NCBI GenBank assembly: GCA_022570795.1
Contig: JAKUDP010000008.1
Span: forward strand, 1,240,001-1,304,000
DNA from: Sphaerulina vaccinii
Taxonomy: Eukaryota; Ascomycota; Dothideomycetes; Mycosphaerellales; Mycosphaerellaceae
Reading direction: 5' to 3'
DNA: 64,000 nucleotides
Shown here: positions 1-9,759 of the stretch, in pieces
Numbering within the stretch: position 1 is the stretch's first letter
How the letters are laid out: each line of letters starts with the position of its first letter
The notes under the pieces: model-generated
What the model saw: only the letters and a program-made list of their open reading frames with translations
What the model was told of the DNA's origin: nothing
Databases searched by the model: none
Made by a program: the position numbers and the translations under genes

Positions 1-1778
1 TCAACAGCGAGGAGATCATCCTTGCTGTACTGCAGGTCGTCATGCACAACTTGCTGGTTGGAGTTGAGGTAGGCTGGATCTGGCTTCCTCGATGGCTCTG
101 GTGTCGGGATGGTCCAGGAGCCGGTGACGAGGTTGGCAGTGATGTGGTTCGGACCGGCATACGCCTTCGTGGTGGCGAGGTCCAAGTCGTGGCAGCGAAC
201 TGGGGAGTCGTATGCGTAGAACGGGTGGTTCTGGGCGACTTCACCAGCAAAGGCGTCCATGCGGCGGGCGGTCTCACGGGACTTGATGTAACCCCAAACC
301 ATTGGAGCCATATCACGGCGGTCGTTCATGAAGCCAGCATCAAAGTCGGGTGCCTCATATGGGTTGGGGCTGACGATGTTGGTGAAGCCACGGGAGAATG
401 GATACTCCAGGAAGTGGAACATGGAGAAGTACTTTCCTGGTGGGACGTGCATGTGGTCGCCGAACCATCCAGCAACGACGGCCCAGTGCATGACTGGCTT
501 GTCTGGCTTGTCCTTGAAGTAGCTGTCCCAGCCCTTGATGAACTCTGGGAAGGGCGATGAGGCAATGTCGTCCAGATCCTTCTGGTTGGGTCGCCACTTG
601 ACACCAGCCTCAATGCCGTTGGTGGCAAGAGGTCCAGTGCCATCAAGCTGCCACTGGTTGAAGACCTTCTCCTGGACCTTCTCGTCGCCGCGAACGAAGT
701 CATCGAAGGACTCTGTCTCTGGCTTGGCGCGATATAGGGAGAAGAAGAGGTAGTGGTCCTGGAAGTTCTGACCCACACCTGGCAGGTCGACGATGGGCTT
801 GACGCCAGCCTTGCGAAGCTTCTGGCTGTCACCAACACCAGAGCGCTGGAGGATGAGGGGTGAGCTGAGTGTGCCACCGCTGACGATGATCTGTCTGCGG
901 GCCTTGAATGTCCTGGAGTGGTTCTCGGATGGAGAGAGTGGCTTGGTTGGCACGGTGCGGACACCAACTGCCTTTGTGCCCTCGAAAATGACCTTGTCGA
1001 CCTTCGTGTTGACGGCGAGGTGGAGGTTCTCGTAGTGTTGACGAGTGCTGTGGATGTATGCGTGTGCAGAGTCAGAGCGACGACCAGTATCTCGATTGAT
1101 CCACTTCAGCCAGTGCTCAGCACCGTGGCCAGTGACGAGATCCTGGAGATCGTCGGTGACTGGAATGCCCTGAGACTCGGCCGCACGAAGGAAGTCCTGC
1201 ATGACTGGGTACGTGTAGTTGCCGAAGGAAACCTTGATCGGTCCATCGAAGCCGTGGAGATCACGGTTGTTGCAAGCACGCTGGTATGTCTCGTGCTTCT
1301 TCATCAAAGGAATGAGCTCCTTGGTGGTCCAGCCCTTGGCTTGGAAGTCATCGTAGTCAGATGCTGATGCACGAGTGTACATCTGATATTGTCAGCTGCA
1401 GGTTTCTTCAAGACGATAGGATGCTACTCACCATGAAGTTGATGGAGGAACCACCACCGAGAATGTGGGCAGCTGGAACGATCGCACGACGACCCGAGAG
1501 CCACTCAGAAGGACGCGAGTAGTAGAAGGAGGCAGTCTTGCTGTCCAACTTCATGTTGCGAGGGAAGATTCCTGGGCGGAACACCCATGGGTTGTTCAGG
1601 TTGCTCTCGCCAGCCTCGATGAGCAAGACCTGAAGCTTGTGGTCCAAGTTGGCCAGACGGCCAGCAACAACACAACTGGACAGAGTCAGTATCACTGCCA
1701 ATGTCTTTCGATATCTGATACCAACCCGCATGATCCTCCACCGCACACAATGATATCAACCTCGTCTGGGATCGTCAT
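1..1778 (-). CDS. AOX1: Alcohol (methanol) oxidase, GMC family, 3' end cut by window edge
   Basis: FAD-dependent GMC oxidoreductase of the peroxisomal alcohol oxidase type, which oxidises short-chain primary alcohols to aldehydes with release of H2O2. Three exons are visible: 1726-1778, 1432-1675 and 1-1382. The introns are 50 and 49 nt; the first has a GTTGGT donor, the second GTGAGT. The spliced N-terminus MTIPDEVDIIVCGGGSCG is the FAD-binding Rossmann motif. It is followed by the GMC stretch HILGGGSSINFM, then MYTRASASDYDDF just after intron 2, and later SGGTLSSPLILQRSGVG, the second GMC signature. About 559 codons are present of the roughly 660 usual for this family. The C-terminal catalytic His/Asn region and any peroxisomal targeting tripeptide lie beyond position 1. 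The start is the only ATG preceding the FAD motif in frame. The family assignment is firm; substrate preference is inferred. Confidence 0.93.
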
Positions 1779-3925
1779 CTTGGCTGCTTCTCTTTTGATG
1801 AACTTTTGGTAGTTTGGGTAGTCGAATCGATGGATATTTGGAGTGAGTGAGATCGAGGAGTACGATCCTGATGCTCTTGCCTCGAGGGAAGTACATTGCA
1901 GTATATCAAGACCACTCCCCCGCACATGTGAGAAGCTTCGGAAAAGAGGAGCTTTCCAATCCCTCTCGCATAGTACAAGGATCTGGAGGGCTGTTTGATG
2001 AGTGAGATCCCTATAGCCTGTCGCTAAGGACAACAAGACAGCTCACGCCACGCCGGATCAAAGCCAAAAGGCCTCCGACACAAGGCATACAGCTACTTGT
2101 ACCGAGAACGTTTCTTTTCCTGGAGTCGGGCAGTGCGTAAATTGGGCGTCCTGTCTCTCTGCTCTCTGCACTGAACTTGTGGGGGACCAGTGCTCATCAT
2201 ACACCGCGGCGTTCTGCGGCGTGACTGACCAGTATGGATATCGCATGCCATGAGCCAGTCAGGCACGTTCTTTATTACAAGTGTTTTGAAGGACCACATC
2301 CAGGCCAACGCAGCTCCCCATAGATGCAGGTGCACACAAGCACAAGCCACTCAGACAGACCCTCAGATGCGGAGAACCTAGCAGGCACAGCATTGTCGCA
2401 TGGTCTCGGCAAGGAAATAGTGCAACAGCTCGCAAGTAAACGCCTGGTGCTGGGTTCTTTCAGTAAGCTGATGCAGTATATGCTTGCTACGCTTTGGACA
2501 TTCAGAAGTCTTCCATAAGCAAGTGAATTGCGATACCGTCCTGGAACGGAAACCACCGACAGCCAAAACCCGCAGACAGCTTCGAACAGACTAGGCCGTC
2601 GACCTGCTGCATATCGACATGCTTGAGAGTGCAAGCAGTTAAACATGATGTGAAGTCGAGGAGGATCAGCTAGCTGCCAATGGATGCGGCCGCTACTTGA
2701 CATGTTCCGCAACTCTGTTTCGACCAATTGCTTCCACTCCCACAAAATGGAAACAACTGGACCCAGTGACCAGCAGGCATCCTGCGGGGTCCTGAAGTAT
2801 GAGCCCCAGCGATTAGAACTCTCTCCACAAGTTCTCGCAACTACGACTGCGCCAAGCTATGGATACTTCTGCGGGGAACCTGGTCTGCCGTACTCCGAAG
2901 GATGAGATATTTGGGGGCTTGGGGCTCCTTCGCAGTGTTAGTCCTCTTTCGAATACGAGAGAAAGCGGGCTCTGAAGCATACGTGAAGAGTTTGGCTGGC
3001 AGTTGGCAGCAGAGGAGTTCACGTTCCCTTGTCTCTCCTCAGCCACATAACATGCCATGTGTGCGCCATCGACGAGGACCCCTACCAGCATGGAAGATCA
3101 CAGGACGAAATCGGAAGACAATCGGACGACGTGGAAAGCCATGCCTGTAGTTACAAGCTGTCTTGTCCTTCCACGCAACAAGCGGACAATCTTGCCATTG
3201 GCTCAGAGTGCATGAAAGCTCTCAGTACTAGTAAATGCTCTCCGCACATTCACGAGTACGCGTCTCCTGTGGGCACGATCAAGAGCTTTTGTCGGAATTG
3301 GTATACATCGCACTACCTTGTCTTCAGGCTAGTGGCCAGGTTGTCGGATGCCGTCCATGTCGGCATTCGGGTCGAGCTCGAAGTGGCATTCGTGAAGCTG
3401 AAGAAGACAGCCATCAAAGTGCACGCCTCCAAACGCAGTGCAAGAAGGGGCCCCGTTCGATGTCGACGAAGCTCGAAAGCAGGCGCCTGCATGAGATGAC
3501 CCAAGGGATCTACCTTCCCGCTACCAGAGATGAAAGATGACAGAATGGGTGCTCGCACTGCTAGGTCCCTAGGTCATGCAGTCTCCAAGAGCTCTTGTTA
3601 GGCACCGCACGTTGTACCACATTGAGAGAGGCTGGTACCGCATTGAGAACGGCTTCGTTTCACTTTCGTGGATTGGAGAGCTATGTTCGATCCATTCTAA
3701 TCTACAATGACTGGAGATGCCAGTCTCAGTCTACATTGCAGGCCAACTCGCCCTGCATATCATGAGTAGTGCTGTACGTTGTTGCTCTGTAAGTAGTATC
3801 CTTCCTCTCATCATCAACGAAGATCGATCAACATTGGCTTCAGCATCTGCTTGTAAGCCGAACTGACCCGTGCCAGGTAGCTACGATGCCTGAATGTCGA
3901 TCTTGCACCATCACCAACTCTCACA
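1779..3925. other. Intergenic, upstream of AOX1, nothing recognised
   Basis: About 2.1 kb between the alcohol oxidase start and the 3' end of the next gene. Only short overlapping open frames occur, with no splice-consistent coding stretch and no domain I recognise. It presumably includes the alcohol oxidase promoter, but I could not pick out a convincing upstream activating site. Confidence 0.5.
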
Positions 3926-6688
3926 TCAAATCTCATCATATACCTCGTAAATGGTCTCTCCAGCATCAAGGTCATCCTGGCCAAGATCTTCGTCCATATT
4001 CACTTCGTGTCGAGCTTCGGAGACCACGGGCGAGGACGTCGGTGGACCGTCTTGCATTCCTTCCCATTCTTCATCTGCTTCGCCATCCTCACTATGGAGC
4101 ATTGGAAGATCGTCGTGCGATCGCGGCGTCGGCATAGCGAATGGAGTGGTACCTCTACCCCGACTGCTTGCAGCTTGACTGCTTCGAAGCTGATTGACCT
4201 CAATCGACACTTGAGGAGGGCTCCATCTTGGTGTGATACCGAAGCCACGTGTTTCCCACTCTGGTGACGTCGAGATGCGGCGTCTCTTCATCGAGCTTTC
4301 TGTGGAAGGATGGACATCACCAACAGGGTCAATATCGAAAGATGTAACTCTTCTCTTGGCGACTGTGTCAACTTCCATGACCTGCGCCGAGGTAGAAGTA
4401 GGTAAGGAGACAGAGCGTCGTTCGAAGTGCCTACGAGCGACTGGTGATCCGACATCAACGTCTTGTTCAACATCAAGATCGTTGAGGTCCTTGAATACAG
4501 ACTCGCTCCACGGTGAGTCTCCGGAAGCATAAGATGATTGTGGACTTGTGACGTGGTCCAGCCGCGGTGTGAAAGACCAACAAGCATCGACGACCTTCCC
4601 CAAAGCCTCAGCAGCCTGCAGCTCACCATCGCCATCATACAGAGGTAAGTGTCTGATACCCTGCCAACTCCAGCTGGGTCTCGAAGGCTGCAGGTATCCG
4701 TCTGGTGTGGTCAAGTACAGTCTTCTCTCGCCACTCGACTTCATAAACACACTGGAGTCCAAGAAGCTGGCGGACCACGTGGCCGGAGTCACCATCTCGG
4801 CTTGACTGAGGAAGCGTAGTCGGGATGACTTGCGCACTTTGCGAAGAGGTATGTACCTTTCCTGCAATCCACTGTACTTGGCCTCCAGCTCCGGAATAGT
4901 TCCTCCGTCGGCAGAGATAACGTTGCCGAATGCTGAAGAGATGGCACTGAAGATATGTCCTGCATCAGGAGCCGTGATCTCGACCTCACGAACGAGACCA
5001 CGACTAGCGAGACGCTGGAAGACTGTGCCGCTTGGCCCGCACGCCTTGGGAGACAGCCACTCATCTTCTGTCTCCCGCGCCCACGCCTCGATCGATTCTG
5101 TCGTCCACGCACCACTCGTGGCTGCAGACTTGAAGGACAGTCGGAGAGCGTCCTGCGTAGCTGACCATTCTTGCGAGGGCATCTGAGCCGTGGATCGAAG
5201 AGAGTGTTGCGTGGACTCTGTCGACGAGAACCATATGCCAGGAAGCTGTCGGCCGAACGGTAGCAGGACCACCTGAATGGCCCATGGTCTGGTGAATGAT
5301 GGTAAAGTGGTATTCTCAAGCTCCAGAATGCGAGACTCGAGTGCATCGATACGTGGACCAGTCTCAGCATTCGCAGCAATAGTTGCGAGAACGACAGCTT
5401 CCGTTTGCTGAGCAGCACTAAGATCAAAAGATCCGTCTGATTCGAAAGAGCCAGCACTTGGTATGAGCGACCTCTTCTTACTACCTGATGCGTGTGGTGC
5501 CGAGGATTGCTCTTCGTCCGCAGCTTCATCACGCTCACGCCAGCTCTCCAAATCCGCAAGACGCTCTTCGAAGGAGGTAAGTTTGTGTTGCGTCTCATCG
5601 GCTTCCTGCGTCTTGATTTGCTCAGCTCGCCAGTGCTCCAGGTCGATCAGGCGTCCGTCCTGCATCTCGAACCTCTGCCGCACCTCATTGCTCGGTATGT
5701 TGTCAAATGACATACTCTCGAGTTGAGAGATTCGATGTCCGAAGTTCTGAATTGTGTTGCACATCTCCTGTATCGAGAGCGATGGTCCAGCGCTTACAGG
5801 ACGAGCAGAAGGCCTTCGGGGCTGAGAGGCTTCAGAAGATGGTGCTCGATCAGTATATCGCGTCATCGTGGCCTGCGCAGCATTTCGAGGTGATTGGCGC
5901 CTAAAGTCAGGTGTACCACGCACACTTGGTGTCGCGACTTCTGTTGCAATCTCTGTTGCACTGTAAGGCCCAGCCTGATGTATGCTCGCCATCATTTCGG
6001 CATGAGGTATGGTCACAGGAGGTCCCATCGACCGAAACCGGCTGATACGTTCCTGGAGCTCTCTAGTCGGACTTGCTCTTGGTTCATCGGCGACGCTGTG
6101 AGCACCTGTTGATGGTAAAGGCGCTGTCGAAGCGAGTTTCGATAACTCATCAGGTCGCATGCCATCGACTTGCTGTCGAGCGAAGCCATTCAGCGCATCC
6201 CACAATCTTGTATTGACGGAGTGCGGCTGCGACGTTGTTCCAATGCCTAAACCAGTGGTAGGCCTCGCTGCCGCTGTGGGTGTAGTGTGCTCCGTCCTAG
6301 CATTACCTCCAGGCTGACGTATCAGCGAACTCCAGGTGGGCGCTACGAAGCCACCATGCTGCCCTGACGAGCTCCTCTGCTGCTGTGATGTAAGTTGCGC
6401 ATTCAGGTCAGTTCCATGATCTTGCGCATTGGCAGAGCTCGTCGCGCCATTTGGCCGCACATTTTCATGGAAGCAAGCATGATGTCCACAAAAGCACCAG
6501 GCTCTTTCACTCTGTTGATCTCCTCCATTTGGTTCTCTCAACCAGAATCGCCGACAACCACATGTCGGCGCATGCACTCCTCCATTCAGGTCTTTAAACG
6601 CGCACGCTCCATTGGGTAGTAACAGCTCGAGCTCAGTGCCTCTGCCTACAGAAGCTCGACTGATGGACTGCCCGTAGTAGGCCGCCAT
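3926..6688 (-). CDS. Hypothetical 920-aa protein with N-terminal Cys/His cluster and coiled coil
   Basis: Single-exon gene with no product I can name. The first in-frame ATG is at 6688 and gives an N-terminus MAAYYGQSISR. A compact Cys/His patch (CGC, then CFCGHHACFH) lies around residues 45-75 and could bind a metal. A long low-complexity Ser/Thr/Gln-rich section follows, then a Glu-rich, likely coiled-coil segment (LEHWRAEQIKTQEADE and repeats, about residues 310-390). A more ordered C-terminal half begins near residue 450. Basic patches such as KKRSL and KRRRIS look like nuclear localisation signals, and the last 60 residues are very acidic. A nuclear regulatory or scaffold role is plausible but only inferred. 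Length, uninterrupted frame and biased composition support a real gene. Confidence 0.8.
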   Translation of the reverse strand: MAAYYGQSISRASVGRGTELELLLPNGACAFKDLNGGVHAPTCGCRRFWLREPNGGDQQSERAWCFCGHHACFHENVRPNGATSSANAQDHGTDLNAQLTSQQQRSSSGQHGGFVAPTWSSLIRQPGGNARTEHTTPTAAARPTTGLGIGTTSQPHSVNTRLWDALNGFARQQVDGMRPDELSKLASTAPLPSTGAHSVADEPRASPTRELQERISRFRSMGPPVTIPHAEMMASIHQAGPYSATEIATEVATPSVRGTPDFRRQSPRNAAQATMTRYTDRAPSSEASQPRRPSARPVSAGPSLSIQEMCNTIQNFGHRISQLESMSFDNIPSNEVRQRFEMQDGRLIDLEHWRAEQIKTQEADETQHKLTSFEERLADLESWRERDEAADEEQSSAPHASGSKKRSLIPSAGSFESDGSFDLSAAQQTEAVVLATIAANAETGPRIDALESRILELENTTLPSFTRPWAIQVVLLPFGRQLPGIWFSSTESTQHSLRSTAQMPSQEWSATQDALRLSFKSAATSGAWTTESIEAWARETEDEWLSPKACGPSGTVFQRLASRGLVREVEITAPDAGHIFSAISSAFGNVISADGGTIPELEAKYSGLQERYIPLRKVRKSSRLRFLSQAEMVTPATWSASFLDSSVFMKSSGERRLYLTTPDGYLQPSRPSWSWQGIRHLPLYDGDGELQAAEALGKVVDACWSFTPRLDHVTSPQSSYASGDSPWSESVFKDLNDLDVEQDVDVGSPVARRHFERRSVSLPTSTSAQVMEVDTVAKRRVTSFDIDPVGDVHPSTESSMKRRRISTSPEWETRGFGITPRWSPPQVSIEVNQLRSSQAASSRGRGTTPFAMPTPRSHDDLPMLHSEDGEADEEWEGMQDGPPTSSPVVSEARHEVNMDEDLGQDDLDAGETIYEVYDEI

Positions 6689-7891
6689 AAGGCGAGCCAA
6701 CAACGGCCGTGGTCGATCAGCATGCCATTACCACTTCACGAAAAGGAACAGAAGATTGATCGTTGATTCGTCGGCCGCTTCGTTTCTCAAGGAGGCTGTG
6801 GTTCGCTATCTATGTCGGATAAGAGCTATAATACAAGGCAAGCTATCGCTGGGGACTCGCAGGGCGATTCGTAAGTCGTTACGTCGAGGAAATCGTGGTC
6901 GTGTGTACAAAATGGTCGAATGTGAAGGACGCACACCAGAAAGTCCGTGGAGGAACAAGAGACTCACTGGATGTCCCCACGCTATCCTAGACGCCAAGCA
7001 GGGTGCTGGTTGCCGCGATACCAGATTCGCCGGGTTGTGCACGACTCAAGCTGTCAGTGAACGAATATGATTCGTCCGGAGCATTCTTCGCCAATGCTTT
7101 GAACCCACTCTGCCTATCACGACCTGAGGCCGCACGCGTCGCACGTAGACATCCTCCATCCTACATCTACGCGTACAACAGCAAGAATGCAACGCCTTGA
7201 CAACGCAGCTTGCGTTGCCTGAGCAGCTCCCGAGGTCGTGGACATAGTATTGGGCTATCTTACCGATATGAAGACTTTCACCCCACGCTGACTGCTGCCT
7301 ATAGACCAAGACGAGCCGCCCGAGGGCCCAGAGCATGCACGATATCAGACACCAAGATGCAGCAGTATGATGAATGGTCTGGCATGTAACGATATACTCA
7401 ACAACCGCTACCAGCGACTCAAGCAATACGTCAAGCTCTACCTCAAGCTCGCTCGGTATTGTAGACAGGCTTCCAACGATGCAGTCCACGTCCAATCTAC
7501 GACACTGCTCTTGCGAACGAATACACCATCACACGGCCGAGATGATACGGGCTGGTATATCGTGTTCAGCAGCGGTAGCAGGTGAGTGAATTTCAAGATG
7601 GTCCTAATATTATTCTGGCACGGTAGATCACAAGAGGACATTCAGAGCATCTCAAAGAGCCAGCCTCCACGCTCGCAACTAATTCATAGCTCGAATGCTC
7701 GAATTTACAAATATGCAATCATGAACTAGCGGCGGTTATTCCCGCACCATCCCGTACCAATGAAAGGCGAACAGACGAAGTGAAAGAAGTCGATTTCGAC
7801 CCCGATTAGAACCCTGAGACACCCTGAAGACTCCAACCGCAGTCATGAATCAGGTGTGACGCTGAAGAAGCAATCGTCTAGTCCGGCTTAC
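6689..7891. other. Intergenic, nothing recognised
   Basis: About 1.2 kb upstream of the 920-aa protein gene. It has small conflicting open frames on both strands but no intron-consistent coding sequence, tRNA or repeat that I can support. Confidence 0.45.
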
Positions 7892-8736
7892 TCACTCCTC
7901 ACTCCCATCACGAAAGACTACCCTTCCGCCCGTATTCCTCAACCAACAAATACTATCAAACTCGAAATCAAACAGGCTAACCTTCCACCATCCTCCATCA
8001 TAGAACCTGACATTCACGAACCTCGTGAATCCAAAGATCGTAAGCTGCAAGTAGAAGCGTCAGCTTGTACTGTGCAGAGGGAAGGCTATTACTTACCTCT
8101 CCAGAACCCACACCCTTTGAAGTCCAAAACCAGATAAACCCCTTTCCGGACTCGGCAACTACAACGTCGTTGAGTCCTTCTCCGATCGTGCTATTCGATG
8201 TGAGACCGTACGGCTTCGAAGTGTTGCCTTCGAGGAAAGAGGAGAGGGAGGTTGCGAAAGGGCCGAAGGCTTGCTGTGCAGAAATTATGAGCGCGAGAAG
8301 ACGAGCAATGGCTTGGTAGTAAAAAGGCAGGCTTACTGGGTCTCCGCGTGTTGAAAGTCGCGACTGGGAGTTGACATTTAGGTCCTCGGTGAAGAGCTCA
8401 TGGGCTAAAGCTGTGCGGTCTGGAACGGACTCGGAATCGCGGAGGAAGTCGAAGAATTCGAGGGTGTAGGCTACGGCATCTGCGTGGGTTACTCTGCTGC
8501 CATGGTGCTCGTCGCTTCGTGCGACTGAGTCCGACTTGGGCAAGCAGAAGGCCACTGAGACGAAGAGGCAGAGGATGTATGGTAGGGATGAGAACTACAT
8601 CGTCAAAATTGTCGAACAGCACGAATTGTGAGAATGCTCAAGCGTATGCGAATTTCGAAGTATGAGAAGCTCAACTCATGATATACACATACACTCTGCC
8701 TCGTTTAGGATCTAGGTAAGCGAGCTCATGGCTCAT
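7892..8736 (-). CDS. Small putative secreted or membrane protein, multi-exon, start uncertain
   Basis: No recognised family. Three downstream exons fit well: 8337-8594, 8097-8273 and 7892-8044. The introns at 8274-8336 and 8045-8096 have GTAAGC and GTAAGT donors, CAG acceptors and, in the second, a GCTGACG branch site; all junctions are phase 0. The first of these exons opens with a hydrophobic run SSLPYILCLFVSVAFCLP, which looks like a signal peptide or membrane anchor. The mature part has NxS/T sites and aromatic-rich segments. No ATG exists in frame directly before the hydrophobic run. A 14-codon first exon at 8695-8736, joined over a 100-nt intron ending in GATGTAG, would supply one and gives about 209 residues in total, but this is a guess. 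The exon pattern supports a real gene; the function is unknown. Confidence 0.45.
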
Positions 8737-8870
8737 AGCTCATATTCTTGGCATACATCTCTGGCGTGCATCACGAGCCAGTCTCATTCGCTAAGCGCGA
8801 AACCTGGCGTAAGTCAGAGGTCTGCATGTCATTAATCAATATATACGTCAGGGACTATAGGTCTTCCAAC

Positions 8871-9031
8871 AGTCGCCATTGGTCTAGTGGTAAGCTTAGT
8901 AAGTCGTTAGCTACGCTGATGCTGGAGACACTCTGCGCACTAAACGACAACTGAAATGGCTGAAGCAGCCTGAGTTGAGTGGTGATATTGGGTGATCATA
9001 GCCATACTATTGTGGCGATTGTTTTGCTTTT
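8871..9031 (+). ncRNA. tRNA-like repeat unit, copy 1 (candidate Pol III small RNA)
   Basis: A-box-like TGGTCTAGTGG at 8880-8890 matches the tRNA internal promoter consensus. A stem-loop at 8905-8921 (CGTTAGC, loop TAC, GCTGATG) sits where an anticodon arm would be. The unit ends with GGCGATTGTTTTGC and a TTTT run at 9028-9031. A TATA-like ATATATA lies about 30 nt upstream of the AGTCG that starts the unit. It is not a complete tRNA: there is no pairing acceptor 3' end or canonical T arm. Transcription is inferred. Confidence 0.5.
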
Positions 9032-9277
9032 GCATTACAATTCTTCTTCCATCGTTCTGTTCTTTTGCTCACACGAGTGATCTTGTGTGGGTGTCGACTT
9101 GAGGATGTATTGTACCATCGAGGGCAGCTAGAGTCATGTCAGCGATCTGCTTGGCATGCATCTCTGGGGTACGCCTTTGATTATCTGACGTACCACTCAT
9201 TGATCACTTGAGATCTACGTCTGGCGACGTAGCTCACTTTGAGTGACATATACGATAACAATGTGGCCTTCTCCAAT

Positions 9278-9447
9278 AATCGTCATTGGTCTAGTGGCAA
9301 GCTCAGTAAGTCGTTAGTGTATGCTAATGCTGGAGACAATACAATGGAAACCGCAATCAACGAGGCGACATCAGCCTCCTAGATGTGGATTGGCTTGGCG
9401 TTCCACTGCGGCGATTGTTTTGCTACTCGCCTCTGTTTCGTTCTTTT
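9278..9447 (+). ncRNA. tRNA-like repeat unit, copy 2
   Basis: A-box-like TGGTCTAGTGG at 9287-9297. The stem-loop at 9312-9329 pairs CGTTAG with CTAATG, so two arms have changed together relative to the CGTCAG/CTGATG copies. The GGCGATTGTTTT motif is at 9410-9421 and the next TTTT run is at 9444-9447. It lies in the second half of the 8.7-9.6 kb tandem duplication. Confidence 0.5.
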
Positions 9448-9759
9448 GGCAGCTTGAATCAAATATGGTATGACCTAGTAGCGATCACTCTTTCGCTCAC
9501 GCGAGGAATTTCGTGAACTGGTAGCGAAATTAGGATGTATCGTACCTTCCAGGGTCACTAGCATCATGTCAGCAAGTCAGACTATCGTTCGTCCAAGCTC
9601 TACGCCTCAATATCACCATATGTGTCAGACGAGAAAAAGCTCAAGCTTCAGTGTAACATTTCAATAAATAATACCCCAACACCAACGCTAACAAGCCAAA
9701 TAGTCCACACTCTCATCTCTGAACATCAGGCTTCTGGTCAGCCTCGCTTCGCTCTTTGA

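Larger units (their letters stand above)
8740..9560 (+). repeat. Tandem duplication of a ~400-bp unit, each carrying a tRNA-like element
   Basis: Two diverged tandem copies. Shared landmarks in order are GGCATRCATCTCTGG (near 8750 and 9150), a TGGTCTAGTGG box (8880 and 9287), GGCGATTGTTTTGCT (9014 and 9410), and AGGATGTATYGTACC followed by TCATGTCAGC (near 9100 and 9530). The spacing is about 400 bp. It fills the gap between the small secreted-protein gene and SPT3. Confidence 0.7.

Noticed and set aside
326..967. 213-codon open frame on the minus strand
   Set aside because: It overlaps exon 3 of the alcohol oxidase in another frame and has Ser/Arg/Thr-biased shadow composition.
4789..5598. 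269-codon open frame on the minus strand
   Set aside because: It lies entirely within the 920-aa gene in a different frame and is Arg/Ser-rich, a typical shadow.
7046..7495. 149-codon open frame on the minus strand
   Set aside because: Cys/Trp-scattered composition without a family resemblance; the opposite strand is also partly open.
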